A stretch of DNA of 64,000 nucleotides, from contig NZ_VOQR01000001.1 of NCBI RefSeq assembly GCF_007995065.1, positions 3,476,501 through 3,540,500 on the forward strand. Direction: 5' to 3'. The DNA is from Sphingomonas ginsenosidivorax. GTDB lineage: Bacteria > Pseudomonadota > Alphaproteobacteria > Sphingomonadales > Sphingomonadaceae. The notes beneath the pieces are model-generated. The model saw only the letters and a program-made list of their open reading frames with translations, was not told the DNA's origin and made no database searches. Both the position numbers and the translations under genes were made by a program. Shown piece after piece: positions 54,525 to 63,242 of the stretch (position 1 is its first letter; each line of letters begins with the position of its first letter).

Positions 54525-55187
54525 ATGACATCCGACACCCTGAGCGCGATCCAGACGCGCATCGCCAAGGCCGCCGCCATCGCCGACCGCCGCGGCAGCG
54601 ACGTCACGCTGATCGCGGTTTCCAAGACGCACCCGGCCGAGGCCATCGAACCGCTGCTCCAGGCCGGGCAGCGCGTCTTCGGCGAGAATCGCGTCGCCGA
54701 GGCCGCGGACAAGTGGCCGGCGTTGCGCGAGGCCTATCCGGGCGTCGAACTCCACCTGATCGGCCAGCTCCAGTCGAACAAGGCGGCCGAGGCGGTCGTG
54801 CTGTTCGATGCGATCCACGCGGTCGACCGGCCGTCGCTGGTCGCCGCGCTCGCCAAGGCGATGGACGCCGCGGATCGTCGCCCGGACTGCTTCATCCAGG
54901 TCAACATCGGCGACGAACCACAAAAGGGCGGCTGCGCGATCGCCGACCTGCCTGCGCTGCTCGAGTCCGCGCGCGCGGCGGGGCTGCCGGTCGCCGGGCT
55001 GATGTGCCTGCCTCCCGCCGATGTCGACGCCGCGCCCTATTTCGCACTGCTGGCGAAGCTCGCGCGCGATGCCGGGCTCGAGGGGCTGAGCATGGGCATG
55101 TCCGACGATTTCGAGACCGCGATCACGCTGGGCGCCACGCATGTCCGCATCGGCAGCGCGCTGTTCGGCGCGAGGCCCGCGGCATGA
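54525..55187 (+). CDS. YggS/PLPBP family pyridoxal-phosphate protein
   Basis: A 220-residue single-domain TIM barrel holding PLP on the lysine of AVSKTHPAEAI. It has FGENRVAEAADKW, HLIGQLQSNKAAEAV and GLSMGMSDDFETAITLGATH, followed by VRIGSALFGAR. The family maintains vitamin B6 and amino-acid balance rather than catalysing a known reaction. ATG 54525 fits. Its stop overlaps the next ATG (ATGA), so it is cotranslated with the HAD gene. Confidence 0.95.
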   Translation: MTSDTLSAIQTRIAKAAAIADRRGSDVTLIAVSKTHPAEAIEPLLQAGQRVFGENRVAEAADKWPALREAYPGVELHLIGQLQSNKAAEAVVLFDAIHAVDRPSLVAALAKAMDAADRRPDCFIQVNIGDEPQKGGCAIADLPALLESARAAGLPVAGLMCLPPADVDAAPYFALLAKLARDAGLEGLSMGMSDDFETAITLGATHVRIGSALFGARPAA

Positions 55188-55849
55188 AGGTCGATGCGCT
55201 GCTGTTCGATTTCGACGGCGTCCTGATCGAGAGCGAGGCCGCGGGCAACCGCCAGATCGCCGAGTGGCTGACCGCGGCGGGGCATCCGACCACGCCCGCC
55301 GATTCGATGGCGAACTTCATGGGTCTCGCGGGCCCGCAGTTCATCGACGCGATCGAACGCTGGATCGACCGACCGCTGCCGCAGGATTTCCACGACGCGC
55401 GCGCCGCCGAGGATGCCCGCATCATGGCCGCCGGCGTCGATGCGGTCGAGGGCGCGGTGGCGTTCGTGCGATCGCTCCCCGCCGACCTGCCCAAGGCGAT
55501 CGTCTCGTCGAGTGGAACCCGCTGGATCGCGCGGCATCTCGACCATATCGGCCTGCGCGACGTGTTCGGCGAACATCTCTACAGCGGGCGCGAGCATGTC
55601 GCGAACGGCAAGCCCGCGCCCGACCTGTACCTGTTCGGCGCCGAGCGGCTGGGCGTCGATATCGCGCGCACCGCGATCCTCGAGGATTCGCCGGTCGGCG
55701 CGACCGGGGCGGTGGCGTCGGGCGGCTATGTCATCGGGCTATGCGCGGGATCGCACTGCGCGGTCGATCACGGCGCGCGGCTGGAGGCGATCGGGGTCGA
55801 CGCGATCGCGCACGACTTCGATGACGTGAAGCGTTTGCTGCGCGTCTGA
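55184..55849 (+). CDS. HAD-superfamily phosphatase
   Basis: A 221-residue HAD hydrolase with cap domain. Motif I is LLFDFDGVLIESE (nucleophile and acid aspartates), motif II IVSSSG, motif III lysine GKPAPDLYLF and motif IV ILEDSPVGATGA. It is close to beta-phosphoglucomutase/phosphatase members; the substrate cannot be assigned. It starts within the stop of the YggS gene. A palindromic element follows. Confidence 0.92.
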   Translation: MKVDALLFDFDGVLIESEAAGNRQIAEWLTAAGHPTTPADSMANFMGLAGPQFIDAIERWIDRPLPQDFHDARAAEDARIMAAGVDAVEGAVAFVRSLPADLPKAIVSSSGTRWIARHLDHIGLRDVFGEHLYSGREHVANGKPAPDLYLFGAERLGVDIARTAILEDSPVGATGAVASGGYVIGLCAGSHCAVDHGARLEAIGVDAIAHDFDDVKRLLRV

Positions 55850-55855
55850 CCTCCT

Positions 55856-55939
55856 CGTCATCCCGGGCCCGTCCCGGGATCCAGGGTCACGAATGCGGCG
55901 TTTTGTTACTCTGGATCCCGGGACAGGCCCGGGATGACG
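55856..55939. repeat. CGTCA-type palindromic element overlapping the ydcF-like 3' end
   Basis: Arms 55856-55884 (CGTCATCCCGGGCCCGTCCC...) and 55911-55939 (...GACAGGCCCGGGATGACG) pair with a single mismatch. The right arm codes, on the minus strand, for the C-terminal VIPGLSRDPE of the gene at 55906. Confidence 0.93.
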
Positions 55940-56445
55940 GTTTTAGGCTTACGCCGCCGCATCCGCACCGCCGTCCCCGCGACCAGGTCATACGGCAGCG
56001 CCAGCGCCTCGCGCATCGACATCTTCGCGCGGTACCGCCTGCGCCCCGCATGCGGCAGGCGCACCGGCCGCGTCTTCATGCCGAGCAGCGCGAACAGCAT
56101 CCGCACGCGCGGCTGGTGATAGCCGTCGGTGCAGGTCAGGCATTCGTCGCAGTCATGGGCTTTCGCGAACCGCACCGCCGCGCGCACCTGTTCGAGCGTG
56201 TCGATGCTCGCTTCGTCGAGATGGATGCGCGCGGGGTCGATCGTCTCGGCGAGGATGCGTGCCATCACCGACGCTTCGGACGGTCCGTGCGCACCCTGGG
56301 CGCCCGAGCAGAAGACGTGCGCGTCGGTGTAGCGCTGCGCCGCCGCCTCGGCATAGGCGATGCGGCGCGCGAGCGTCGGGCTCGCCCGGCCGTCGGCGCG
56401 GACCGCCGCGCCGAAGATCACGATCAGGCGACGCGGTGCCGGCAC
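55906..56445 (-). CDS. YdcF/SanA-like DUF218 protein with repeat-derived C terminus
   Basis: A 179-residue protein of the DUF218 family (YdcF, ElyC, SanA), members of which affect envelope and polyprenyl-lipid metabolism. The family pattern is seen in LIVIFGAAVRADGRASPTLA, GPSEASVMARIL and TLEQVRAAVRFA. It has no clear membrane anchor. The last ten residues, VIPGLSRDPE, are coded by a palindromic repeat that also supplies the stop. GTG 56445 starts one base after the ribA stop, so it is the distal gene of xthA-ribA-ydcF. Confidence 0.8.
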   Translation of the reverse strand: MPAPRRLIVIFGAAVRADGRASPTLARRIAYAEAAAQRYTDAHVFCSGAQGAHGPSEASVMARILAETIDPARIHLDEASIDTLEQVRAAVRFAKAHDCDECLTCTDGYHQPRVRMLFALLGMKTRPVRLPHAGRRRYRAKMSMREALALPYDLVAGTAVRMRRRKPKTVIPGLSRDPE

Positions 56446-56446
56446 G

Positions 56447-57490
56447 CTAGAACTGGTGCCCGGTGCGGTCGCGCTTGGTCGCGAGATAGCGCGCATTGTG
56501 CGGGTTGGGCGGCAGGTGGTGCGGCACGCGCTCGATCACGCGCACGCCCGTCGCCTCGAGCCCGGCGACTTTTGCGGGGTTGTTGGTCAACAGCCGCACG
56601 CGGTCCTGGCCGAGCAGCGTCAGCATCCGCGCGGCAACGCCGAAATCGCGCGCATCGACCGCGAAGCCGAGGCGCGTATTGGCATCGACGGTGTCGAATC
56701 CCTGGTCCTGCAGCGCATAGGCGCGCAGCTTGTTGACCAGCCCGATGCCGCGGCCCTCCTGGCGCAGGTAGAGCAGGATCCCCCAGCCGCTGTCGCGAAT
56801 CGCACGGATCGCGGCGTGGAGCTGCGGCCCGCAGTCGCATTTGAGGCTGCCGAGCACGTCGCCGGTCAGGCACTCGCTGTGCAGGCGGACCAGCGGCGGC
56901 TCGCCATTGGGCTGACCGATCAGCAGCGCGATATGTTCGTCGGCGCTTTCGGGCGACCGGAAAGCAACGATCTCCGCATCATCCGCCCCCTCAACCGGCA
57001 ACCGCGCACGGGTCGCGAGAGTCAGGCGCGTGGCATCCTCGTGCGCGTCGATATCAGCCAGCGTGATCGCGACTTCGGGCTCGCCCGTGCCGAGGAAGAA
57101 GGCGGGGAGCAGTCCTGCGATCCGGGCGAGCCTGAGCGCTGCGCTCGCCGCATGCGGATGCGGCACGGGCAGCGTGCGGAACGGGCCTTTCAGCGGCGTC
57201 GCGAGATCGAATTGCGGGTCGGCGAGCGCGGTCGCGGCGGCGAAGTCGATCCACGGCGCGCGGTCGATCAGCACGGGTGCGGTCGGGTCGGCGGCCTCGA
57301 GCTGGTTGGCGAGCTTCAGCGTCACCGCGCGGCCTGACGAGATCAGTACGCCGCCACTCGCGGGCGGGTCGAACGCCGCGAGCCGATCCGCGTCCGCGGT
57401 CTCGACCGCGAGCACCGTCAGCCCGTCGATCGCGATCGGCCAGCCGCGCCGCAGCGCATCGACCGCGCGCGCCGCGCTGCGCGGGTTCAA
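56447..57490 (-). CDS. ribA: GTP cyclohydrolase II with degenerate N-terminal DHBP-like domain
   Basis: A 347-residue RibBA-shaped protein. The C-terminal GCH-II domain (about 150-347) is complete: zinc cysteines in HSECLTGDVLGSLKCDCGPQ, then ILLYLRQEGRGIGL and RLLTNNPAKV. It opens GTP for riboflavin synthesis. The N-terminal part (VDALRRGWPIAIDGLTVLAV) follows the DHBP-synthase fold but lacks the EDRENEGD acidic motif. The best start is TTG 57490, overlapping the xthA stop (TTGA); no ATG or GTG lies nearby in frame. It complements the ribB-type protein at 29051. Confidence 0.93.
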   Translation of the reverse strand: MNPRSAARAVDALRRGWPIAIDGLTVLAVETADADRLAAFDPPASGGVLISSGRAVTLKLANQLEAADPTAPVLIDRAPWIDFAAATALADPQFDLATPLKGPFRTLPVPHPHAASAALRLARIAGLLPAFFLGTGEPEVAITLADIDAHEDATRLTLATRARLPVEGADDAEIVAFRSPESADEHIALLIGQPNGEPPLVRLHSECLTGDVLGSLKCDCGPQLHAAIRAIRDSGWGILLYLRQEGRGIGLVNKLRAYALQDQGFDTVDANTRLGFAVDARDFGVAARMLTLLGQDRVRLLTNNPAKVAGLEATGVRVIERVPHHLPPNPHNARYLATKRDRTGHQF

Positions 57491-58269
57491 AACGCGAACT
57501 CGGTCATTATCGGCACGTGATCGGAGGGTTTCAGCCAGCTGCGGCACGATTCGAACACGGTATGTGACACGGCGTGTTCGGCAGCACCGTTCGTGGCCCA
57601 CATGTGATCGAGCCGGCGGCCGCGGTCCGAAGCTTGCCAATCCTTCGCGCGGTAGCTCCACCAGGTGTAGAGGCGGGCGGGCGCGGGGTGGAAATGGCGG
57701 CCGAGATCGGTCCAGCCGCCCGCCGCCTGCAGCTCGCTCAGCGCCTCGACCTCGACGGGCGTGTGGCTGACGACGTCGAGCAGCTGCTTGTGGCTCCAGA
57801 CGTCCGATTCGAGCGGCGCGATGTTGAAGTCGCCGACCAGGATCGTCGGGCAGGCAAGGCTCTCCGACCAGCGCGTCATGCGCTCGACGAAATCGAGCTT
57901 CTGGCCGAATTTGGGGTTTGCGTCACGGTCGGGCACGTCGCCGCCGGCCGGGACATAGACGTTTTCGAGACGGACGCCGTTCTCCAGCTGGACGCCGATA
58001 TGGCGCGCCTCCTGGTTCGCCTGCCAGTCGAGCCGGTCGTCGAGCGTGATCGGCACGCGGCTGAGGATCGCGACGCCGTGGTGCATCCGCTGGCCGTGAA
58101 GGACGATGTGGCGATAGCCGAGCGCGCGAAAGGCATCGAGCGGGAAGTCGCTGTCGATGACCTTGGTCTCCTGCAGGCACAGGATGTCGGGCTCGTTCTC
58201 GCGAAGGAACTGTTCGACGATGCCGATCCGGAAGCGGACCGAGTTGATGTTCCACGAGACGATTTTCAC
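57487..58269 (-). CDS. xthA: Exodeoxyribonuclease III
   Basis: A 260-residue AP endonuclease/3'-5' exonuclease of base-excision repair. Motifs are SWNINSVRFRI, LCLQETKVIDSDFP, GDFNIAPLESDVW, a DHMWATNG segment and the terminal SDHVPIMTEF, with Asn/Asp/His catalytic residues in place. The ATG follows AACCCCCGTGAAA. It sits in the ftsK-lolA-xthA order typical of the group, although an OprB gene separates ftsK from lolA here. Confidence 0.96.
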   Translation of the reverse strand: MKIVSWNINSVRFRIGIVEQFLRENEPDILCLQETKVIDSDFPLDAFRALGYRHIVLHGQRMHHGVAILSRVPITLDDRLDWQANQEARHIGVQLENGVRLENVYVPAGGDVPDRDANPKFGQKLDFVERMTRWSESLACPTILVGDFNIAPLESDVWSHKQLLDVVSHTPVEVEALSELQAAGGWTDLGRHFHPAPARLYTWWSYRAKDWQASDRGRRLDHMWATNGAAEHAVSHTVFESCRSWLKPSDHVPIMTEFAF

Positions 58270-58577
58270 GGGGGTTAGGTAGGCTCAAGCTTGTCGGGTC
58301 ACAAGCGGCGCGACATGGGCAAAGCCCATGTCGTCGAACGGGCTTTGCCCGTCGGCCGCGCTTGAGCGAGTCGGCGGACGCAGTCCGCTGCCGCTTTACG
58401 CGAAAGACCCCCGCTCCGGGGGCGTGGAGCGAGGGCCAACTCAGCGTTCGTCACGCAGGCGAGATATGAGGAAACCAGGCAACAGGGGGGAAAATCCTGG
58501 CGCCCCACATCCGCGAGAGACCCTCTAGGGGACTCAACCTGTCGCGTGGATGAATGAACCGTTCAATTCGGGTAAGT
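58270..58577. other. Intergenic region with two small hairpins
   Basis: 308 bases between lolA (3' end) and xthA (5' end) on the same strand. CGACATGGGC-AAA-GCCCATGTCG at 58311-58333 is a perfect 10-bp stem, and ACGGGC-TTT-GCCCGT follows at 58338-58352. CCCCCGC/GCGGGGG-like pairs occur near 58410. The part next to 58270 should hold the xthA promoter. I see no gene. Confidence 0.6.
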
Positions 58578-59207
58578 TTATCGCGTGGTCGTCCGGCGCG
58601 GATCGTTCCAGCGGAACGTATTGTCGCTCACCGGCCCACCGAATCGCTGGTTCGACAGCCGGATCGTGGTGCGGTTGTTCTGGCTGTCGAGCGCCACCCA
58701 CCCCTGCAACATCAGTCCGCCGGGCGCTGCGCCGTCGCGGGCGAAGACTAGAGTGATACGCCCATATTCGGGATGCTTGGGGTCGTTCGCCTCGACGGAG
58801 ACCAGCCGATTGTCGAACCCGGGCACGAGCTTGGCATAGCGCGTGATGTCACGGCTGGGATCGAGCAGCACGCCGAGCGGCGAATTCTTGATCGGCCAGC
58901 GCTGCACCTGCTTCACCGAATAGTCGATGAAGGTCAGCGCGCCGCTTTCCGCGACGATCAGGATCGGCACGCCCTTCTGGTACTGGAAGCGCAGCTTGCC
59001 GGGCTTCTTCAGCGTCAGCACGCCGGTCAGTACCTTGCCGTTGCGATCCGACTGCGAAAAGTCCGCGGTCATCGTCGTCACCGACTGGAGGTGGCGCTGG
59101 ACGGCGGCGAGGTCGCCGGTCGCCTGCGCGGCGAGCGGGGCGGGCGCGCTCATCGTGACGGCGGCGATCGCGATCAGGGGCGTAGCGATCAGGGCGGGAC
59201 GGTACAT
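58578..59207 (-). CDS. lolA: Outer-membrane lipoprotein carrier LolA
   Basis: A 209-residue periplasmic chaperone that ferries lipoproteins from LolCDE to the outer membrane. A signal peptide runs to about residue 27 (PLAAQA). The family features are TADFSQSDRNGKVLTGVLTL, KKPGKLRFQYQKG and the second-half strands RITLVFARD and GWVALDSQNNRTTIRLSN. The ATG follows AGGAGA. It is 1.6 kb downstream of ftsK on the same strand, with the OprB gene in between. Confidence 0.93.
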   Translation of the reverse strand: MYRPALIATPLIAIAAVTMSAPAPLAAQATGDLAAVQRHLQSVTTMTADFSQSDRNGKVLTGVLTLKKPGKLRFQYQKGVPILIVAESGALTFIDYSVKQVQRWPIKNSPLGVLLDPSRDITRYAKLVPGFDNRLVSVEANDPKHPEYGRITLVFARDGAAPGGLMLQGWVALDSQNNRTTIRLSNQRFGGPVSDNTFRWNDPRRTTTR

Positions 59208-59267
59208 GCAAATCTCCTAGGCGGCGCGTGTGGAACGCGCGGCTTGAACGCGTCGTGAACCCATAAA

Positions 59268-59351
59268 CCGTCCTCCCGACGAAAGTCAGGACCCAGGGTA
59301 ACGGACGGTGGCGTTCGTGGCTCTGGATCCTGACGGTCGTCAGGATGACGG
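59268..59351. repeat. CCGTC-type palindromic element, CTGACG subtype
   Basis: The left arm CCGTCCTCCCGACGAAAGTC and right arm GACGGTCGTCAGGATGACGG are imperfect inverted repeats around a centre containing CCAGGGTAAC. The copy at 46736 looks like a single arm of this subtype. It lies between the OprB and lolA genes. Confidence 0.8.
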
Positions 59352-59370
59352 AAAAGGGAAGGATGCGGCT

Positions 59371-60771
59371 CTACAGCGTGACCGCGGCCTTCATGCCGAG
59401 CACCGCGACGTCGTTCGCATCATGGACGCCACCGGGATTGTGGACGATCTGCAGGTTCGGGCGCAGTTCGAGCCAGTCGAGCGGGTGGACGCTGTAATAG
59501 AGTTCGCCCGCATATTCGGCGTCCTGCACCGCCGGCCGCGCGGGATCGAGCAGCTGTCCGCGCGCGACGCGCCCGTTGACGTTGGTGCGCGCGACCGCGA
59601 GCCCCAGGATGTCGCCCGGCCGCCACGGCACCAGCCCCTTGTAGAACAGCCCCGCGGCGATCTGGTTGTCGGTCACAGACGTCGCGCGATCGGCCTGCGT
59701 CGCGTTGAGGAAGACGCTGAGTCCGGTCACCGACTTGCCGTCCTTCGACGTGCCGGTCAGCTGCTGCTGCAGGTTGAAGAACACGCCGTAGCGCGCGCCG
59801 CGCCGCAGCGGGTCGAGCCCGGTGATCGCGATCGGCCGGCGGTTGACGTCGAGATACACGTCGTCGCCGTCCGCGGTGTTGAGCCAGCCGCCAACCTTGA
59901 CCGCGCCGACATGGCCGTTCGCATCCTCGCGGTTCCATCCCGCCTCGATCGGCACCAGCACCCCGGTCGCGCCGTGGAAATGGCCGAGCACGAAATCCTT
60001 GCGCAGGTTGCGCGGGTTGACCTCATAGGCGGCAGTCTGGACGTAGAACCTGTCGCCGAGCGCGACATGGATACGCGCACCCCATTGGCTGATCGGCCAA
60101 TTGTACCAATAGTCGCCGACCAAGTTGCCGGGCTGCGCGCCGCAGAAGCTGAGATTCTGGAAATGGCACGAGAAGACCGCGAAGTCCTCGCCGGGATTGG
60201 TCCGGCCGAGCTTGATCTCGACCGCGTCGCTCAGGCGCTGCTCGTACCAGAACTGCGTTAGCCGCAGCGTCTGGCCGCGCCCATAGACTTCCTGGACCTG
60301 CTGCAGCACGCCGAGATTGGCGTCGAGCCCGAGGTCGCGACCGCGGCGATAGGTCAGCGTCGCCTGGAACGCGCCGCCCTTCAACCCGGCGATCTGGTTG
60401 AGGTCGAGCAGCACGCCCGCGTCGAACTGGCCGGTCTCGCGGAACAGCTTCCGGTCGCCGCCCGCGACATTGTAGCCGCTCTCCGAGGCGTAGCGCGCGG
60501 TGACGCCGATGCCGCGCCTGGCGAGCCGCGTGCGGATCTCGCGCCAGTCGCCGATCAGCCCCGGCGGCGGGGTTCGCTGCGTATCGGCGGTCAGCGCGGA
60601 TGGCGACAGGTCGCTGTCGCGGCGTACGCCGGTGCTGGGGCGATGCTGCGTGTCGGTCGCGCTGCCGCCCGCGGTCTTGTTCGCCGGCGTCGTCGTGTCG
60701 GTCTGCGCGGCTACGGGAACCGCGCTCGTCAGCAGCATCGCGGTCAATATGCTGCGGCTTGTCATTCGCAT
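59371..60771 (-). CDS. OprB-family carbohydrate-selective porin
   Basis: A 466-residue outer-membrane porin. The signal peptide ends near PVAAQ, a low-complexity Thr-rich segment follows, and the OprB domain begins LIGDWREIRTRLARRGIGVT. Barrel strands include GAFQATLTYRRGRDLGLD, WYEQRLSDAVEIKLGRTNPG and ELYYSVHPLDWLELRPNLQI; it ends in a strand (GMKAAVTL). Members let sugars diffuse through the outer membrane. No sugar-metabolism gene is next to it. It splits the usual ftsK-lolA order. Confidence 0.9.
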   Translation of the reverse strand: MRMTSRSILTAMLLTSAVPVAAQTDTTTPANKTAGGSATDTQHRPSTGVRRDSDLSPSALTADTQRTPPPGLIGDWREIRTRLARRGIGVTARYASESGYNVAGGDRKLFRETGQFDAGVLLDLNQIAGLKGGAFQATLTYRRGRDLGLDANLGVLQQVQEVYGRGQTLRLTQFWYEQRLSDAVEIKLGRTNPGEDFAVFSCHFQNLSFCGAQPGNLVGDYWYNWPISQWGARIHVALGDRFYVQTAAYEVNPRNLRKDFVLGHFHGATGVLVPIEAGWNREDANGHVGAVKVGGWLNTADGDDVYLDVNRRPIAITGLDPLRRGARYGVFFNLQQQLTGTSKDGKSVTGLSVFLNATQADRATSVTDNQIAAGLFYKGLVPWRPGDILGLAVARTNVNGRVARGQLLDPARPAVQDAEYAGELYYSVHPLDWLELRPNLQIVHNPGGVHDANDVAVLGMKAAVTL

Positions 60772-60829
60772 CGTTCGGGATCCTTCGACGACCGCGTTAG
60801 CCGGGCCGACGACGGAAGGCTAATATGAG

Positions 60830-63136
60830 TTAAATCGCATGGCCTTCGGTATCGCGCAGCACCTCGCGGCGGCCGACGTGGTCGGGGCGGCCGACGATGC
60901 CGTCCTTCTCCATCCGCTCGATCAGCCGCGCGGCGGAGTTGTAGCCGATGCGGAGCTGACGCTGCAGCCACGAGGTCGAGGCCTTCTGGCTTTCGCAGAC
61001 GAGCTGGATCGCGTTCCGATATTGCTGGTCCTCGGCCGAATCCTCGCCGGTGGGCGTGCCGTCGAGGACGAAGCCGTCCTCGGGCTCCTCGGTGACCGAC
61101 GAGATGTAATCCGGCAGCCCTTGGCTGCGCCAGTGATCGGCGACCGCGCGGACCTCGTCGTCGCTGACGAACGGCCCGTGGACGCGGACGATGCCCTTGC
61201 CGCCGGGCATGTAGAGCATGTCGCCCTTGCCGAGCAGCTGTTCGGCGCCCTGTTCGCCGAGGATGGTGCGCGAATCGATCTTGCTGGTGACGTGGAAGCT
61301 GATCCGCGTCGGCAGGTTCGCCTTGATCACGCCGGTGATGACGTCGACCGAGGGGCGCTGCGTCGCCATGATCAGGTGGATGCCCGCCGCGCGCGCCTTC
61401 TGCGCGAGGCGCTGGATGAGGAATTCGACTTCCTTGCCCGCGGTCATCATCAGGTCGGCGAGCTCGTCGACGATCACGACGATCTGCGGCAGCACGTCGT
61501 ATTCGAGCTTTTCCTCCTCGTACATCGGCGCGCCGGTATCGGGGTGGTAGCCGGTCTGGACCTTCCGCCCGAGCGGCTGGCCCTTGGCCTTGGCGCCGCG
61601 GACCTTGTCGTTGAAGCTGGCGAGGCTGCGGACGCCGACCGAGGACATCTGGCGATAGCGGTCCTCCATCTGCTCGACCGCCCATTTGAGCGCGCGCACC
61701 GCCTTGGCCGGATCGGTGACGACCGGCGAGAGGAGGTGCGGGATGTCGTCGTACATGCTCAGTTCGAGCATCTTCGGATCGATCATGATCATCCGGCACT
61801 GGCTCGGCGTCAGCTTGTAGAGAAGCGACAGGATCATCGAGTTGAGGCCGACCGACTTGCCCGAGCCGGTGGTGCCCGCGACCAGCAGATGCGGCATCGG
61901 CGCGAGATCGGCGATCACCGAATCGCCCGCGATGTTCTTGCCGAGGATGATCGGCAGCTGCGCCTGCTGGTCCTCGAAGGTCTGGCTGCCGACGAGTTCG
62001 TGCAGGGAGACCGCTTCGCGGCGTGCGTTGGGCAGTTCGATGCCGATGACGTTGCGGCCCGGAATCACCGCGACGCGCGCGGAGATGGCGGACATGTTGC
62101 GCGCGATGTCGTCCGCGAGCGCGATCACGCGGCTGGCCTTGATGCCGGGCGCGGGTTCGAGTTCGTACATCGTGACGACGGGGCCCGGCCGCACCTCGAT
62201 GATCGATCCCTTGACGTGGAAATCGTCGAGCACGTTCTCGAGCAGGCGTGCGTTGCGTTCGAGCCCGGCCTTGTCGATCACGTTACCCTGGCTGGGTGGG
62301 GAGGGCGTGAGCAGGTCGAGCGGGGGCAGCGTGTAATTGTCGCGCAGGTCGAGCTGCGACTGTGACTTGGGCTTGGCCTGCGACGGCGCGACCTGCCGAT
62401 CGGCGATGACCGGGGCGGGGCGCGCATCGGGTTCGGCAAGCGGGCGTGGGCTCACCGGCTTGCGCGTCAGCGTCAGCGGCTCCTCGTCGTCATACTCGTC
62501 ATAGCCCATGTCCTGCGGGTCGAGATCGGCGCGACCGGCGCGGCGGAACCGCCAGGCGCGCTCGCCGAGTTCGATCTCCAGGCTCTTGCCCCACACGATC
62601 GCGCCGGCGACGCCGAGCACCAGCCCGATCGCGCGCGCGGACCATAATTCCGCGACGGGCTCGCCGATGAAGGCGAGCGCCCATTGCGCCGCGTTGGCGA
62701 CCGCGAGGCCGATGACGCCGCCCCAGCCGGCGGGCAGCGCGAGGACCGACGAATCGGACACGAACGCCAGCGCACTTGCCATCAGCGCGACGCCCAGTGC
62801 AGCATGCCGCAGCATCCGCGCCCAGCGACCCGACGGCAGGTCGCGCCACAGACGCATCGCGATGATCGGCCCGACCGGTAGCAGCAGCGCGACCGCGGGG
62901 CCGAACAGCGACAGCGCGATGTCGGCGAACCAGGCGCCGGGCGGTCCGATCAGGTTGGCGGGATAGCCGCCCGAGGCGGTGTTGAGCGCAGGGTCGCTGG
63001 CGTGATAGCTGGCCAGCGCCAGCGCCATCGCGAAGGTCACTGCGAACAGCGTCACCGACGCGACCAGCGCGCCGCTGCGCACCGCCCCCGCCTTCACCGT
63101 TTCGCGCCACAAAGCTGGCTGCGCGCGGCTCGCCAT
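60830..63136 (-). CDS. ftsK: DNA translocase FtsK
   Basis: A 768-residue septum-located DNA pump. Four membrane segments occupy about 20-190. A linker of moderate length is followed by the RecA-like motor, with Walker A VAGTTGSGKSVGLNSM and Walker B PQIVVIVDELADLMM. The C-terminal gamma winged helix (ASTSWLQRQLRIGYNSAARL then IERMEKDGIVG) recognises polarity sequences. It moves chromosome ends at division and activates XerCD. The ATG at 63136 is divergent from the hydroxylase, with about 105 bases between. Confidence 0.96.
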   Translation of the reverse strand: MASRAQPALWRETVKAGAVRSGALVASVTLFAVTFAMALALASYHASDPALNTASGGYPANLIGPPGAWFADIALSLFGPAVALLLPVGPIIAMRLWRDLPSGRWARMLRHAALGVALMASALAFVSDSSVLALPAGWGGVIGLAVANAAQWALAFIGEPVAELWSARAIGLVLGVAGAIVWGKSLEIELGERAWRFRRAGRADLDPQDMGYDEYDDEEPLTLTRKPVSPRPLAEPDARPAPVIADRQVAPSQAKPKSQSQLDLRDNYTLPPLDLLTPSPPSQGNVIDKAGLERNARLLENVLDDFHVKGSIIEVRPGPVVTMYELEPAPGIKASRVIALADDIARNMSAISARVAVIPGRNVIGIELPNARREAVSLHELVGSQTFEDQQAQLPIILGKNIAGDSVIADLAPMPHLLVAGTTGSGKSVGLNSMILSLLYKLTPSQCRMIMIDPKMLELSMYDDIPHLLSPVVTDPAKAVRALKWAVEQMEDRYRQMSSVGVRSLASFNDKVRGAKAKGQPLGRKVQTGYHPDTGAPMYEEEKLEYDVLPQIVVIVDELADLMMTAGKEVEFLIQRLAQKARAAGIHLIMATQRPSVDVITGVIKANLPTRISFHVTSKIDSRTILGEQGAEQLLGKGDMLYMPGGKGIVRVHGPFVSDDEVRAVADHWRSQGLPDYISSVTEEPEDGFVLDGTPTGEDSAEDQQYRNAIQLVCESQKASTSWLQRQLRIGYNSAARLIERMEKDGIVGRPDHVGRREVLRDTEGHAI

Positions 63137-63242
63137 GTCGGTATCCTCAATGTCCGTAAACCATGGTTTTCATCGTCCCCGGCCGGTCCGTCGTCAAGTC
63201 AGCAGCGTTGGCACGGGACGGTTGGCGGGATAGAGCGGCTTC

